A stretch of DNA of 64,000 nucleotides from Hyperoplus lanceolatus (GCA_026929865.2 CM049405.1:17487001-17551000); one strand, 5' to 3'. Positions 39,282 to 53,200 are shown, counted from the first letter of the stretch. Translations and numbers: made by a program. Notes: generated by a model not told the origin, from the letters alone.

Positions 39282-40975
39282 AGCCAAAATATTGACTGAA
39301 TCGGGAGAAATTATTAGTAGTGCTATAGATCACAAATTGTACTCTATAGGAATTTTTATAGACCTGAAAAAAGCTTTTGACACTATAAATCACGAGATCC
39401 TTCTCAATAAGCTTGAGAATTATGGCATTAGAGGTATAGCACGGGACTGGGTCAGAAGTTATTTACAGGACAGGAAACAATATGTGAAATTAGGGGAGAT
39501 CACATCGACATGCTTGGATATTGTTTGTGGGGTCCCTCAAGGGTCAATTTTAGGGCCGAAATTATTCCTGCTTTACATAAATGATATTTGGAAAGTTTCG
39601 AAGGTCTTAAAGTTAATTTTATTTGCTGACGACACAAACATCTTCTATTCGGGGCATGATCTGAATAATATGGTTGAGACTGTAAACATTGAATTGACAA
39701 AGTTACATGGGTGGTTAAACCGAAATAAGTTATCATTAAATTTGGAAAAAACTAAATTTATGTTGTTTGGTAGGAGAACAGCAGATGTCTCTGTGAAAAT
39801 CCAGGTAAATGGGATAGATATTGAAAGGGTCAAGCAACACAAAGTACTAGGGGTAATAATGGATGACAAGTTAAGTTGGAAACCACAAGTTAGCCATCTT
39901 AGGGGCAAAATAGCCAGGAGTATTTCTATACTTTGGAAATCACAATATTTTTTCAATCAAAAGGCCTTAACTGTATTATATTGGACTTTAGTTTCCCCAC
40001 ATCTGTGTTACTGTGTTGAGGTGTGGGGAAACACTTACAAAGGTAAATTGCACCCATTGGATATCCTTCAAAAAAGAGCAATAAGAATAATATATCAAGC
40101 AACTTACAGGGCACACACTAATAACTTCTTTATTGGTGGTAGAATTCTCAAATTACGGGACGTAGTAAGTTACCACACCGTTCAAATGATGTACAAGGCT
40201 TCAAAAAAAAGCCTTCCTGTCAGTTTACAAGCAATGTTTGAAGAAAGAGGAGTCTCGCATGATTTAAGAAGAAAAAGAAGATTTACAGAGAAAAATATAC
40301 GGACCACGCTTAAATCATTTTTGATTTCTGTAAAGGGTATTAAATTATGGAATGAACTTGAGGAAGATATCACAGGGAGTTGCAGTTTGCGAATTTTCAA
40401 AAAAATGTATGTCTCTAAAATTATGGAAAATTATAGACTGAAAGCAGAACACTAAGATGCGGATAAAAGGTGGATGGCACTATCATAACATTATTGTAAA
40501 AGAGAGGTCAGCAGAATGACTTGTTTGGGTTTGAATACTTTTGCAGTTGTGTTTAGACTACCAGATAATGACATTGAAAAGGCCACAATAAAAGGGCAAA
40601 ACAAACTCGGCATTGTACAGAAAATCAGAAAGGAGCAGAACTGATCTTAAAAGCTGAAGCAAGTGGATTAATCATGGAACTGCTAAATTGGTCTCTAAAT
40701 GCTATTGAATTGTGTTTTCTTCCTTTTTCTTTTTTTTTTTCTTTCTTTTATTTTTGACTTTTTATTTTTTTTATTTTTTATTTTCTTTTCTGTGATCAGT
40801 AAATGTGTATCTGATTTTGAATCTGATGAAAGTGGGGGCGGGACTCGATAAGCCTTAGGCTTCTTCCGTCACCCTTTGGACAACACTATTTAAGATTTAT
40901 GATGTGAAAGAGATAATTGTGTATTGTGTGGGATTGTCCGAAAGAAAAATAAATAAATAAATAAATAAATAAAAT
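39282..40975 (+). mobile_element. 5'-truncated non-LTR retrotransposon with (AAAT)n tail
   Basis: Contains a reverse-transcriptase ORF (39292-40455), a 3' UTR of about 490 bp and a tail of repeated AAAT (about 40945-40974) after GATTGTCCGAAAG. The 5' end is lost inside the reverse transcriptase. The left edge is approximate, and no clear target duplication was found. Confidence 0.85.
39292..40455 (+). CDS. Non-LTR retrotransposon reverse transcriptase, N-terminally truncated
   Basis: 387 codons with no internal stop. The frame opens at a TTG and is already open just upstream, so no true start survives. RT motif A is at about 21-31 (IFIDLKKAFDT). The QG block is at about 79-90 (CGVPQGSILGP), and the catalytic FADD is at 111-114 (LFADDTNIF). 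A thumb-like part follows (about 235-285, LYWTLVSPH... and KRAIRIIYQ). The fingers motifs before motif A and the endonuclease are missing, so the copy cannot be autonomous. The layout suits the Jockey/I/L2-type LINE groups of fish; the exact clade is not claimed. An intact frame over this length suggests a recent insertion. Confidence 0.85.
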   Translation: MTESGEIISSAIDHKLYSIGIFIDLKKAFDTINHEILLNKLENYGIRGIARDWVRSYLQDRKQYVKLGEITSTCLDIVCGVPQGSILGPKLFLLYINDIWKVSKVLKLILFADDTNIFYSGHDLNNMVETVNIELTKLHGWLNRNKLSLNLEKTKFMLFGRRTADVSVKIQVNGIDIERVKQHKVLGVIMDDKLSWKPQVSHLRGKIARSISILWKSQYFFNQKALTVLYWTLVSPHLCYCVEVWGNTYKGKLHPLDILQKRAIRIIYQATYRAHTNNFFIGGRILKLRDVVSYHTVQMMYKASKKSLPVSLQAMFEERGVSHDLRRKRRFTEKNIRTTLKSFLISVKGIKLWNELEEDITGSCSLRIFKKMYVSKIMENYRLKAEH

Positions 40976-43600
40976 GCACACCCCTATTAGAAATTCTCTT
41001 GTAATTTACATATAAGTGCTTTTTATCACTATAAGTGATGTTTTCTGTAAATGCTCACAGCTCTGGTAGGCTTGAGTTTTGAGAGTGGCATGGGGGGAAG
41101 TCACCCTGACGCATGAGTTCAGCACTTTATACGAGAAGCATAGGGAAAAATTGCCTTTTTGTCACAATTGACAGCTGTAACATTAGCTGCAATGACGTTT
41201 CCCATCAAAAGGATTACACAAAATGAAAGCAAATGTAAATCTTACATTGACACCGGCAAGTGTAAAATTAGCTAAATGGACTTGTAAGATATCTTTAGAA
41301 CATGTTAATTAGACCCTGGAATTAAAATTACAACAATTGGTCTGTGTAATTTACATAGAGGTCATGTTGCGCTAATATGGCACTCGTTGAAATAGACAGC
41401 CAGCAACAATATGGTTAAGGCTGACCCACTGACATTTTCAGCTCCAAATTATGCACATTGTGTGAATCAAATTAATTAGAGAATTCATTAAGAAATATTG
41501 CTTGCGGAAACGAGCATAATATTTAGTGTGTGATGTAATTTTCTTTCATTGTTGAGGATAATTTGCTTCATAACAGTTCCTACGGTAGTTTCCGCCCTGC
41601 GCTAACTAAGATGTATGTAATTTGTTAGCCATTTAATTAATTATGATTAGAATTAGTGAATGTAAAGCTTGTTTTGACAGATGGTTCCCATCAGGGAGAC
41701 CTTTGCACAATTAACTTATAATCAATTACATCCCCATTTTTTCTTCTTCCAGTTTGTTACATCTAGAAGTTTGTGTGGAAAAATATCCACTGCAGCATAT
41801 GCATCAAATGAATGCTTTACTCTGAATACATCAAATGAGCAATTATCTACAATAAGCCCAATAAAACAAAGAAGATAAACAGCAGTTATTTTTGCATTGG
41901 TTTCTTGTTTTGTCTTGCTACTCATGACCTCTGTTTGATGGTTTCAGACCATTCTCAAAACATAAACATGTCTCCCACTAAATCACTAAACAATGTAGTT
42001 ACTTCAGATTTGACTATTTTCTAAAATACAAACTGTACCATCATACTCACACACTTAATACATACCGAATTTGTGCCTGTTAGCACATTATCTCCCATAT
42101 ATTTAATCATTTCAAGGGACCTAAAGCAAGCATATATGGTTATACTGTATATGGCCAAACCTGTTAAAGAAAAAACCTGGGAAGCTATTACCGTGCCCCT
42201 CTGTTGTACTTGTTTCAGTCCACAAGATGGAGCTTCAGTTCTATTGATGTTATGCTATGTCTAGTGGATGATGGCTTTTTGGCTTCATGGACGAATTGGC
42301 AGCAAGGGCTCATGCTGTTTTATTCCCTTTTGCAGTGTATATATTAGTTGAAAAGAACATGACAAATCAAGCTTGTAAAGTATTGACACCCACCACTGAA
42401 ATCTTATTTGTTTATCATGGATATTAATAGATTTGTATGCAACCATGATGCTTATACAAAGTATCAATAATATGACACAGGTGTAGGTGCATGTTTAATA
42501 TCAATCTGACATTTTTGTGTGCGATAAAACTGTTTTCCTCCTTTTGTAATGTTTAATGAGTCATTCTGGGCTATTCACTTATGCAGTTTATTTGATGTGT
42601 TCTGTTTATTTTTTTGTTGCCTTTGTTCAGGCTTGGAAGAAACAGTCTCCACAGAGCAAAATAATTGCACTTTCTGCAGCGTAAAGGTAGAACTTTTTTT
42701 ATGACAAAGCTTTATCTTATTTTATTTTCTTAGTTTTTTTGCAGAATAAGACTGCCGAGCAGGACCAGGAATTTTGCTCCGGTCATCGTTTGGTTGTCAG
42801 TGGGAACAAGTAAATACATTTGACATCTCTGCACCACAAATCATGCCATAATTCACTTCAATCTTGTTTTGTATAATTGAATATTTCATCAAATAACTTT
42901 AACGCCCCTGTTAAGAAGTACACAGCCTTTATGTTTTTTCTTTATTTCTTTCTTTTTCTTTTTAAGCAGGTGACATGAAGGTGATACTGATTTGGCTCCC
43001 ACTGGACATGACTTAATGTCTGACATAAAAAATAACTACATAATTTGTCTCAATCCAGAGGGCTGACTTGGCATGGACAGCAGCAGTCCTAAATGTCACC
43101 CTATAATGAGTTCTGGCCAAAGGTACACAGTTAGGACAGTGCCCGCTGGCACCTGGGATGCCCACTGGCTAGCTTTTTACCCCACAGCCATTTGGACAAC
43201 CCCAGTTTTCTTTGTGTACACTGCCGTACACCATTTGCATCCAAACAAAAAAAGTTTCAGTGTATTGTAAAGTTTGATTTCACCATTGCAATGGATGGAG
43301 ATGGAGTCATGTGGAAGAGGGTACAATAGAATATATTTGGTTCCATGGTGCTCAAATAAAGCAAAAACAATGAATAATATTATGTTTAAACACAATAGAA
43401 AATAATGAATAAAATATGCAGGTGTCAGAAATGAGCCCCTGAAAAAGCTGACAAAAACTGGAGTCGAATAGATGTTGAATGATCTTCATTGTTACATGTT
43501 GTAGTCTTCTGTTACACACCACTGCTAATGAAGATAATGCCTTAATGTCATGGACAAGAATTTGTTTGCAATGATGGTATAACACGGTGAACGATCCGCC
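40976..43600. other. Gene desert segment A, candidate conserved non-coding DNA
   Basis: No exon or repeat identified. Between about 41150 and 41900 the sequence is single-copy with dense TAAT motifs (ATTAATTA at 41471-41478; TTAATTAATTATGATTAG at 41633-41650). This is a composition typical of homeodomain-bound vertebrate enhancers. From 42000 to 43600 nothing stands out. Confidence 0.4.
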
Positions 43601-46600
43601 AACTCGCTGTCATCTCAAAGTAAATGCGGGGAGACTTGCAGTTTGGAGGAACTTGACTTCTTTTGTTTGACTGCTATGAGACCTATTGGCGACACACTGG
43701 GGGCATATTATCTTACACAGAAGATGAGGGAACATTGTATCTAAATTAACTTTTTCTATTTCCCGGTGAATTAAATCAATTCCATCCCTTTATGTTACTT
43801 TTCATCTGCCTTTTGTCTTGTTGCGGAATCTTTCCTCTTTCCCTCTCATTCATCTGTTTTGCCCTTTCCTTGATCTGATAGCATTAAACATATAATTAAG
43901 TCATAAAGGAGGGGACTGATGAGTGTAGCAGATGGTAATTGCGTCCTACATTTGAATGAAATGATATGCATTGCTACAATTTACAGCCTTCGCCTCATAT
44001 TTTATTCAGCAACCTTTTATCTCTTTTCCTGCAGAATTATTCCGCAATAAATTTAGACATCTTATCAATAGCTGGAGTGATAGTGGCAGGAACATGGGAA
44101 AAATTACCCTCTGCCGTTTTATGCTGTTTAAAATAATTTTCCATAATAAAAGAGTTATCAGGGCTGCTCTATTACTGGAGAGGGCCTTATATTCTTATTT
44201 CTAGTAAGACTGCCCTTGGTTTGTGGACAGGCTGTCACTTTCTTTGGACTGAAGAAATGCGTCGTGGCAGAGGGAGATGGTTGTAGTAAAGTTCAGCCAA
44301 GGTTTGTGAACCTGGCACAGGGAAAATAAACCTGTGTAACTTGAAAAGCTAGTTGCAAGTTATTATCCTTGTTTTCTTCATAAAAATACAAACTGTTTCA
44401 TGATACCTAATCAGTTGTTTGATATTATATTGATGATTTGATACAATTCTTGATGAAAATCCTTGGCTAAGTTAAACAACTAGACAGAGTGTGAATTTAG
44501 GCTCCGATCTTATTCAGGTGCTTCTCAAGGAAACACAACTTAAAATCCCCAGTAAGACTGCACATTACACCCAGTTGCCAGTTTATCACACTTTTGTTAT
44601 ATTAAGAAGTGTTCACCCCATTGACATCAACAGGGTTAAAATAAATATTAAAATGCCTTTGAGTACATTTGCGATGTTATTTAACCTATCTAACAGCTGC
44701 CGTTAACTAAGTTAAGTTATAAGTTAAGTTATAACTAACTCATAAGGATGGATCAACACATCTCAAACTGTTTGAACAAAACATAACCTTCATAAAGGAA
44801 GGACTGTTGCATTAGTTTTAGTTAGGTGTACCTAATGGCAGCAGTGCAGATCTAGCTCTCTGCTTTTCAATTTACAGCATAATTCAATGGCAAATGATAA
44901 TGCCAAAATAGCAAGGAGACTAGACTAAATGTTTTTTTCGTTCTAATTATTCTGCTTCACTGCCAGGTACATTTTGTCCATGAAACACACATTAGCTACA
45001 GAAACAGTACATCACTTCATCAGCCAACTGAAGGATCCATTCCTCATAGGGTCATTTGCACCTACTTCCGTATGAAAACTTTACTCCTGCAATGGCAGTG
45101 AGCAGAACAGTTGAGTGGAGAAGTGCCAGAAGGAGCTTTTTGTTCCATTGATACGCTTTCCTCTCTCCATTCCCTGGTGAAGTGCTGGACTCCACTGATA
45201 TTTGAGAACTGGTAGCTGGGGCGATATAGGTTTAATTCTCATGTTCCCCCCCGACCTGCCAAGTACAGACGTCGGGTGCCAGCTGGAAGGCTTTCATTTG
45301 TTGGCGTGGGAGGGTGGCGGTGGGGTATTAGCAAGGGCAGAAGAGGAGGAGGGCAAGTATACAGTACATAGACAAGTGTCTCTAGACCTTGAAGGTGCTA
45401 CAGAAATGCTTTCCACATCTCGGCACCCCAGGCACTTAGCGTTTAGCCACGATGCAGGTCCATTACCTTTAAGTACAAGGGCTTATGTTTGGTCTTCTGT
45501 TTTTACAGCCCTTCCAGCTTGAAGAGAATCTACACGGGGTGACCCAACTCTATTTATTGATGCCTCCTGAGTTTCCACTTGCTGGTAACAGACTGGAAAA
45601 CACAGATAATGCGTTTGATCGATCAACGTGAACACATTTCATTTGTTGGGGATCAATAACAGTTTACAGCTGACAGAGCCCAAAGAACTACATTTATTTG
45701 AGCTTTTTGATTGAAGCCGTCTTGGCAAGGCGGCAATGTGAGGCACTCCAGACCGGGCCTATGTAGCAGGCATGGGCTCTTCTGTTCTATTATTGCCAGC
45801 AATCTGTATTTTAAACTAATATCAGTGTGTGCTGCTTTGCTTGGGGCCAAAGGCACCAAACCAATCTGATATATAGCATGTGTTTCTTTTCGGTTCCTTG
45901 TGATGTGAATTAGAATGTGAAAAATAACAATTCCCTTACATTTTTCACTGGTATCCATTTTTTTTCATTTGAGGGCGTAATGATTAGATTTTTTTTCTTC
46001 TGCAGCATGATTTGTATTATTTTTTCACTGTGTTCAAAACATAATAGAAAAGTGATGTGGAACCAAAGGGAAAAAGAGGAAATTAACTGACGTGCAGAAG
46101 AAAGACGTTTCCACGGCTCAACCTTTTGCAGTTTTCTCCATGTTTCTGCTTTTCATGATCATGCTCTGTGGAACGCCCTGAAGACATGCGAGCCCCTTTG
46201 CTCTGCGCTGTACAGTTCCAGGCCAGGCCGCTACCTTCTGCACACTCAGACAAAAACAGCATGAGATGGGAAGTCCACATGGATAAACATTTACTATAGT
46301 AGGTGTTGCTTCAGGCAAATGCTATTCAGGGGGAATTTACTGTGTATAACCTTATTATAGAGGTGTTTTTTTGTAAAGCTTTTTTACTCCACTTTAGTAA
46401 CCGTCTTATGTTGGCTTCGGCATGAAGGTACAGTGCATTATGGATTATTGTCATATTTTACTACACTTAAAGGATCATGTGTTATTTCATTATATTTTTT
46501 TAATGGTCGACAAATCCAATACAAAGACCAAAACCAACGATGAATGTATCCAGGTACTTTACTAGCAAGTCAAAGCCTGATATAGCGCAATCCTCTGTGC

Positions 46601-48060
46601 CATAGGCCTTCATTAAGTTAGTATTGGCAAACAGTGAGCAACATTAGCATGACTCAATTAGTTGTTGAGTTGTGTTCGTGTCCACCCGATGAAAGCAATT
46701 CAAATAATCACTTTTCGTTGAACTCTGTTATTGGTCTCTATCAATTCTTGAGGGAAATATACTATGGCGATTTGGTTGCAAATACTCATTATGTTAACTC
46801 CCTAGTTGCAAACTGTCTGTCTGCAGTTTGGTGTCGAGCAGGATTGTTTTCAGAGCTTTTTTACTGAGAACAGCGGCCTGCTTTGCCTAAAAATAACATT
46901 ATGAGAGACAACGAAATTTGACTTTCACGTCGGAAAAACAGAATAATGAGCTGAACGACATAATCAAAGTCAAGCTGAGGGATCCCTCAAAAACTGGGTG
47001 ATAATTCTTTGTTTGTCAATCACTAGGTGGGACCCCTTTCACCTTACTCATTTAACTATCGATGGTAGCCTCTTCAAGTATTTCAATTTTAGGTCTTTAA
47101 AGCCAGCCGGCATCAACATAAGAAAGTGTTCACAAAGAAAATCACAATGGGTCATTTCGTATTTTTCAGTAGACATGACATGAATTGTTCTCCCCCCAAC
47201 ATTTTCCTTAGCTGCACGACCCCATTCCATTTTGTGACCCCGGTGCTGCAGACTAGAACTATAATGACCAGTGTAAGTATATAGATGCTATAGTGAAAAA
47301 GGCGCCTTTTTTTGCAGCCCGCTCTTAAAACAGCTACTCTCTGTATGTGATTACTGTGCGGCTGCATTCACATGGAAGGGCATGGAGTCGGATTGGAGGA
47401 CAATGCATTAAGACTGCTGGTCCCTGTGCCTTAGATTTGGCACAGGTTAGGGAGAGGCATGAGATGCATATTGTTTGTGTTCATTTGAATAAGGACAAAT
47501 GTCAGATTTCCATGGCTCCGGGCAGCCTGCATGTTAGATGATCAACTCTTTTGGGCCCCTGGATGTGGGGTCATCAGTAGCGCTTCCAGGTCACTGTCAC
47601 TGCATGCCGGTTTGGGGCCATAATTGACCTTTTGACAGAGCGCAGGGATACAGCCTTTCTCTAAGGGCAGGAATAATCACTTTAGATTTACTTGTGGCTG
47701 AGCTCATGTTAGCGCTAATTAAAATGTTTGTTCTATTAAACATTTAATTTGTGATTTCGGGAGAGTGTTTTAAAGTTATTTTTTTGATAATATATCAGTA
47801 GTGGTGCACAAACAAAGAATCCCTTTTAAAGAGCAACTGATAAAATGTTGATATAAACTATTGGCAGCAGGTTATGGATCTGTTTGTGCATGTGAAACTA
47901 TACCATAATCTCCCATCTGTCATGACATTTTTTATATGATTGCTACTGCAGTGCATAATTGATTTCTGTTGTTATGCATCTTCTATACTTTTAACTAAAA
48001 ATCTTTGTTATGTGTGAACAGTCATACATTGTCATTCAAAAGTCAGTACTTCTCATTGCA
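43601..48060. other. Gene desert segment B
   Basis: No gene recognised. 43890-44200 (ATATAATTAAGTC, ATGATATGCATTGC, AGAATTATTCCGC) and 46600-47560 are single-copy stretches of balanced composition that could be conserved regulatory DNA. Short ORFs (for example 45202-45522) lack splice context or family resemblance. Confidence 0.4.
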
Positions 48061-48084
48061 TATTGTAAAAGCGCCATCATTCCC

Positions 48085-48087
48085 TGT

Positions 48088-48141
<54 letters not shown>
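48085..48141. repeat. (TG)n microsatellite
   Basis: TG run of about 55 bp. The open frames over it come from the repeat. Confidence 0.95.
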
Positions 48142-49935
48142 TTGCAGAGAAAGGTTGAATAAAGCCCGTATCCCACAAGCCCTTGAGCTCCCTCAGGCTT
48201 CTTTCCGGTCCAGAGTCTCCAAAGAAGCGTGTGTTTACCCTTCACTGTGCATGTTATTCCTCACAACACAGCACCCACGGCCATGTCTCTGTCTTCATAG
48301 CCCTTAACGTTAACTTTCATTTACACCATGTACACCGCTTACGTAGGATATTTGCTCAGTCCAATTCCCTTATCTTTTCTAATGCTTCTGCATCTATTTT
48401 AGCAGCATTAGAAAAATGCTGCAACCGCCACAGTGTGCTTTCCTTGGGTTCTGAGATATCACATAGAGTAATACAAAAAACACCCTTCTCTCTTCAATCA
48501 CACTGGGCTGCAGAATACTCCAATATTAGTTTCAAAGCATTATGCATCAAATTCAGTTGCATTGTTGAAATGTGTAGAAATATGCTCCAAGCATCTTCTC
48601 TGGGATCTTGAAAGTATTTACAAGAAAATTGCAGCAAAAATGCCAGGGGTCAAGGCTTTGAGACCAGGGTATTACATTATTAATTAAAATACAAGTTGCC
48701 TTGTTGCCCATGGGTATACAATGTAATACACTTGATTGAATCAGGTAGTGGCAGCCTAGGCTTTTTGTATTTTGCGCTTGAAGGGACGAGAGAAATTTGA
48801 GCTCAGCTGTATCACTCTTACTCTACACACAAAAATATATTTTGAAAAAAGAGGTTTTGTGAGCTATCATTGGAGGCTCTGGCAGATTTAAAAAGCAGTA
48901 AAAATGCCCACACAGTAGCTGGACTGGATCTATAAACTAACTTTCCTTGCCTTAATTTAATTTCTAAATAGGTGTTGTGCAAGTTTTATTGATACATTTA
49001 AAAATAATTGTTTTCATCTTGCATCTGTTCCATTTGACATATGAACCCATTCGTTAAATACCATGTAAACATAAAACAGAACCATCTATCTGTTGTTCTA
49101 ACTACATTTAAGTCTGAATCAAGTTTCATCTATAGTTGGCTCACTTGATCAGTTGAGAGTTGAATTCTATTAATTTTGCCTGTGGAAAAACTGGTCAGTG
49201 AGATATCTGTGCGTGTTTTTGCTGTAACCTGTAATTGAACTTTATTTTCTACAAAGATAATGCTACCTGATTAGTTCTGACTTAACACAACATATGTATA
49301 AAAAAATCACTGGCAAAAGCTGTTTGGCATCTGAGCAACATTTGGCATTAATATTATCTGGTTCAATGAAAATTTGGATTCTGAATGGTTTTCCCATTGT
49401 AGTTTTTTATAATAAAAATATCAATAAACCAAGGAAGCGGTAACTTATCATTTTAATAATAACTATAATAATTGAAACAATGTTTTCCATTGATTTTTAG
49501 TCGTTTAGCACTGTCCTCAACATCCATTTCTCATTAAAAAGGTATTCCAACCAGCACAAGAGCGTTATTCTAATCTACATGTATGCTTCCAATATATTTT
49601 CTCAACCATGATTGAAATTAACATTTCTACTCAATAATTTCTGCCATTACCTAGACAGCACCTCCTTTCTTGAGTATATGCACAGGTTATAGGGTAGATT
49701 TCCCTTCTTTTCATCAACACCTTACTTCCTATAGTTGGTCATAAAGTGAAGAAAATGTGTAGGAGTCTTGCCTTCCTCCTCATTAAGGGTCTGTTTTACA
49801 GAAGTGTGAATATGTAAAGTTTTAATAAGCGCTGTGACAGTATAAAGTTGGTCCCTGTTTCTTTTAGTGCTGGGGTGGGAGTGGTAATGGCACAAAACAC
49901 TGGACAAAAGGTAACCATAATGAGTGCAGTGAGGG
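48142..49935. other. Gene desert segment C
   Basis: AT-rich intergenic DNA. No gene, RNA or repeat recognised. Confidence 0.5.
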
Positions 49936-49936
49936 T

Positions 49937-49974
49937 GTGTGTGTGTGTGTGAGGGAGAGAGAAAAAAGGGAGCG

Positions 49975-50031
<57 letters not shown>
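49937..50031. repeat. (GT)n / (GA)n microsatellites
   Basis: A short GT run (about 49937-49951) is followed by a purine stretch and a pure (AG)n run from about 49977 to 50031. Confidence 0.95.
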
Positions 50032-50034
<3 letters not shown>

Positions 50035-50135
50035 CAATCCTGCATGTGCTTAGCCTAGAGTAAGCATCGGGGGAAAAAAAGGGTTACATTTCAAACCATT
50101 TTTTAAACCACCATTTGTGCCTCTTTTTAGTAAAT

Positions 50136-50269
50136 TCCTCTCCTCTCCTCTCCTCTCCTCTCCTCTCCTCTCCTCTCCTCTCCTCTCCTCTCCTCTCCTC
50201 TCCTCTCCTCTCCTCTCCTCTCCTCTCCTCTCCTCTCCTCTCCTCTCCTCTCCTCTCCTCTCCTCTCCC
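50136..50269. repeat. (TCCTC)n pentanucleotide satellite
   Basis: About 26 nearly perfect copies of a 5-bp pyrimidine unit (CTCTC/TCCTC phase). It lies about 105 bp from the (AG)n tract. Confidence 0.97.
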
Positions 50270-53200
50270 TTGATTCCTACTGACCTCCAGTCTAGGTCTG
50301 TTAGATGTAGTCCAGGTCATAGCAGACAAACGAACAATGGAAATATCAAAGCCAGCCCAAGGCCTTTACATTTGGTTTTCCGCTCCAGGTAATCACAGTG
50401 TGTAGATCAGTGCGAAGCACAGCAGCTGAGGCCTTGCCTTCTCCTTGGCCTGTCTTTCATTCCTGTGGCTTCTTTCATGGGGCTGTATTTCGCAGACCAT
50501 TTTCCATTTCTGCTGTCTTAACTAAATCGAGAGGTTAATAATGTCTTAATATAGTATGGTTAATCATATCCAGAGAGAGATTAAATTAATTAAAAAAGTG
50601 TCATCTAACTGACGATGCTCTATGTTCAGCCCATGAAGAAGATGAGCTGAAGGGAAATCTGAGAGCTTTGGAACAATGATACCGTCACTCCATTGGACAT
50701 GGACCTGGATCCATCTGGAAACAAAGTGATTGTCAGCAAAGCAGCACAATTGTGTGAGATCATGGCCGACTGTTCGGCATGCAAGGTTCTGAAGTGTATC
50801 GTGAGGCACAGCTGAGTGAGTCGAATAGTCTGTGGTCTATTGATAACTCGCAACCTGTTTTAAAATCCTGGCACAACAATGCAACTAGGGCCTGGTGTGC
50901 CCCACTGAGCAACAATACCTTCTCTCACTGGCAGCTTCGTTGTAATGATGACAAACAACAATAAAGGAGGCATTTTTTTTTCCATGGGCCTCTCATTCCT
51001 GGCACCTTCTGATAAGAATATTTATTTTAAAGTTTATCCGGAGATGTACACTGGTTATTTATAGGCGATGGTAATTAGTTGTTGTTTAGCAATAACAAAA
51101 GCATTTAGTCCAGCAAGCTCAGTAGATATCTGTCAAAAGGAAAAAACATTCATTTTGCAGAAAGCTACCTATCTTTATTTTTATCTATTGGTCTTTGCTT
51201 CTTGCCCTTGCTGCAGTATGCCCACCTCCGCACACAGACACACACATTGGCGCTATTCATTCCTCCCGCCCTGTCTGTCTCAGTGTATGTATGGAGCTGG
51301 TTGGCTGGGCCAGTGGCTGGGAGGTATGGTGGAGTGTAAGCTGGGTTGATGTGGATGGCCCCTGGTCAGAGGCCAGGGCCTGGCTGTTAAAACGCAGCCT
51401 CTTTTGTGCGTCAGAGCCAGCACTGCCAGTCCCGTTCCACTCCTGTCGCTAGGGGTGGGGAGGCATTTACCCACACCGCGCGCATTCATTCCGTTGGCAT
51501 TGCTTGATGCCGGGCTAAATGGCATTGTTACAATGTGCCTCTGAGAAGTGTTGACAGGTCCATATGCTAATTTTAATGAATACAAGGAAGCCCGGGTTTT
51601 ATTCACCTCAACTAAGCTGCAGAATCCGATCTAGACTCACCTAGACTAGCAAATATAATTGCAGCAAAAACTCAAATGAGCTCATTAGGAAAATATATTG
51701 AATTTACACATTATTTCCAGTATTTAAGCTGAGTTATTTTCCCTAAGGAGTCAATTACACACTCATTTGTGACTCAGGTAAATGGCTTTCTGCGTGTGAC
51801 TTTTTCAACTGCAAAATTGTAGTCACTGAATAATTGGTAAGAAAGCTTTTGTACAAGCATATCTATTGACATTCATTTGTGTGAGGATTTCAAGTTGGGG
51901 GGTGGGGTGGGGGGTTCCGCAGACAAAAAAAATTACTCGCTATTGTTCTTTTATTCACTTCATTTGATTAACTCATAACATTTCATTCACTCGTGAGTTA
52001 TTTGAACGGTGCTCATTTGTCTTCAGTGGGTTTTCCTCGTACTGTTTTTGTTAACAACGGCCTTGTTGTATTTCTGACATATGTCATTTTATCAGTGAGC
52101 GTGTGTAAGAACTTCATCCAGTCAAAAGTGCGAATGCAAGTCCCTTTTTTCACAATGGAAGAAGGACAGAATGCTCAATCCAATAAGACCCGGTGAGTCA
52201 GGGTTCAGTATCAGGGAGAAAGTGAACATTCATCGAGTGAATCACTTCTTGAACCATGTCCTCAGTAAATCACAATGAGGAGATTGTTGGAGGAGAGGAC
52301 ATGCTGTGGAAACTATTTGACAAAGAGGAGTGTTCCGAAATTTCAAATTGCTTGTAAAATTGCTGTTTGTTCTGTGCAGAAAATGGCCTTGTTCGCTGGA
52401 AAACAACAAAGAATTTTGACTGGTTAAGCATAAGGGTTTCCACTGAGTTTTGTATCAGCTGGTGCTGGATGAACTAACGTGACTCTGGTTTTTTGGCAGA
52501 GTTCCCAGGAGCACACTGAAGACAGTTTCAGGCAGTTACAGTGGACTTCAGTGATCAAAATGTGCCACTGATAACTATGTAAGTATGCATGATATAATGT
52601 TCGTCATTTGGAGAGTGGCATACTACAGGGAAACAACTGAACCATCCACAAACTGAAGGCTCTATTTTGTTTTATATATTGGAGGGGCAGACTTTGGAGA
52701 GGACAACTTGTCATAAAGGTCATTCACCAGATTCAGACTCACTGTAACCCAAGCACATGGGCATACTCCTTACTCTGCTGAGCCAGCAAGCTGTCCAGGC
52801 CAGGATGTGTAAAATGTAGTTTTGTGTCATTCCCTGCACCCCTGCATTTTTTTTAAGGTATCGTGGTCTGTGCTGTGAAAGCTGGCCATCATTGCCCATG
52901 GAGTGGCCATAAGGGGAAGTGGGACTGGGCCCAGTGCTGCCCGGGCCCTGCAAGCATCGGTCCAAACACATCCTCTGCACTCAGCTGTAAATATCACCAG
53001 CAGCTGGTGGCACACAAGTTAGTCGTGCTTAACAAATTACTGGCCTAAATGTGGAGGGGCAGGGGTCTTCACTTGCCTTTTTGCCAATAAAGCGGCCATG
53101 CAAGTGCGTTTAGCATCAAAAGTGGACTCATGGAGTTAAGTAAAGAAATCATTTGAGCATGTAGCCCATTTGTCTGTGAGGCAGTGTTGGGGAAAAGTCA

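Noticed and set aside
45202..45522. 106-aa ORF in the desert
   Set aside because: No recognisable domain, repeats or splice context; its length is within chance expectation.
50084..50392. ORFs encoding GEERR or LLSSP repeats
   Set aside because: Products of the (TCCTC)n satellite, which is open in several frames.
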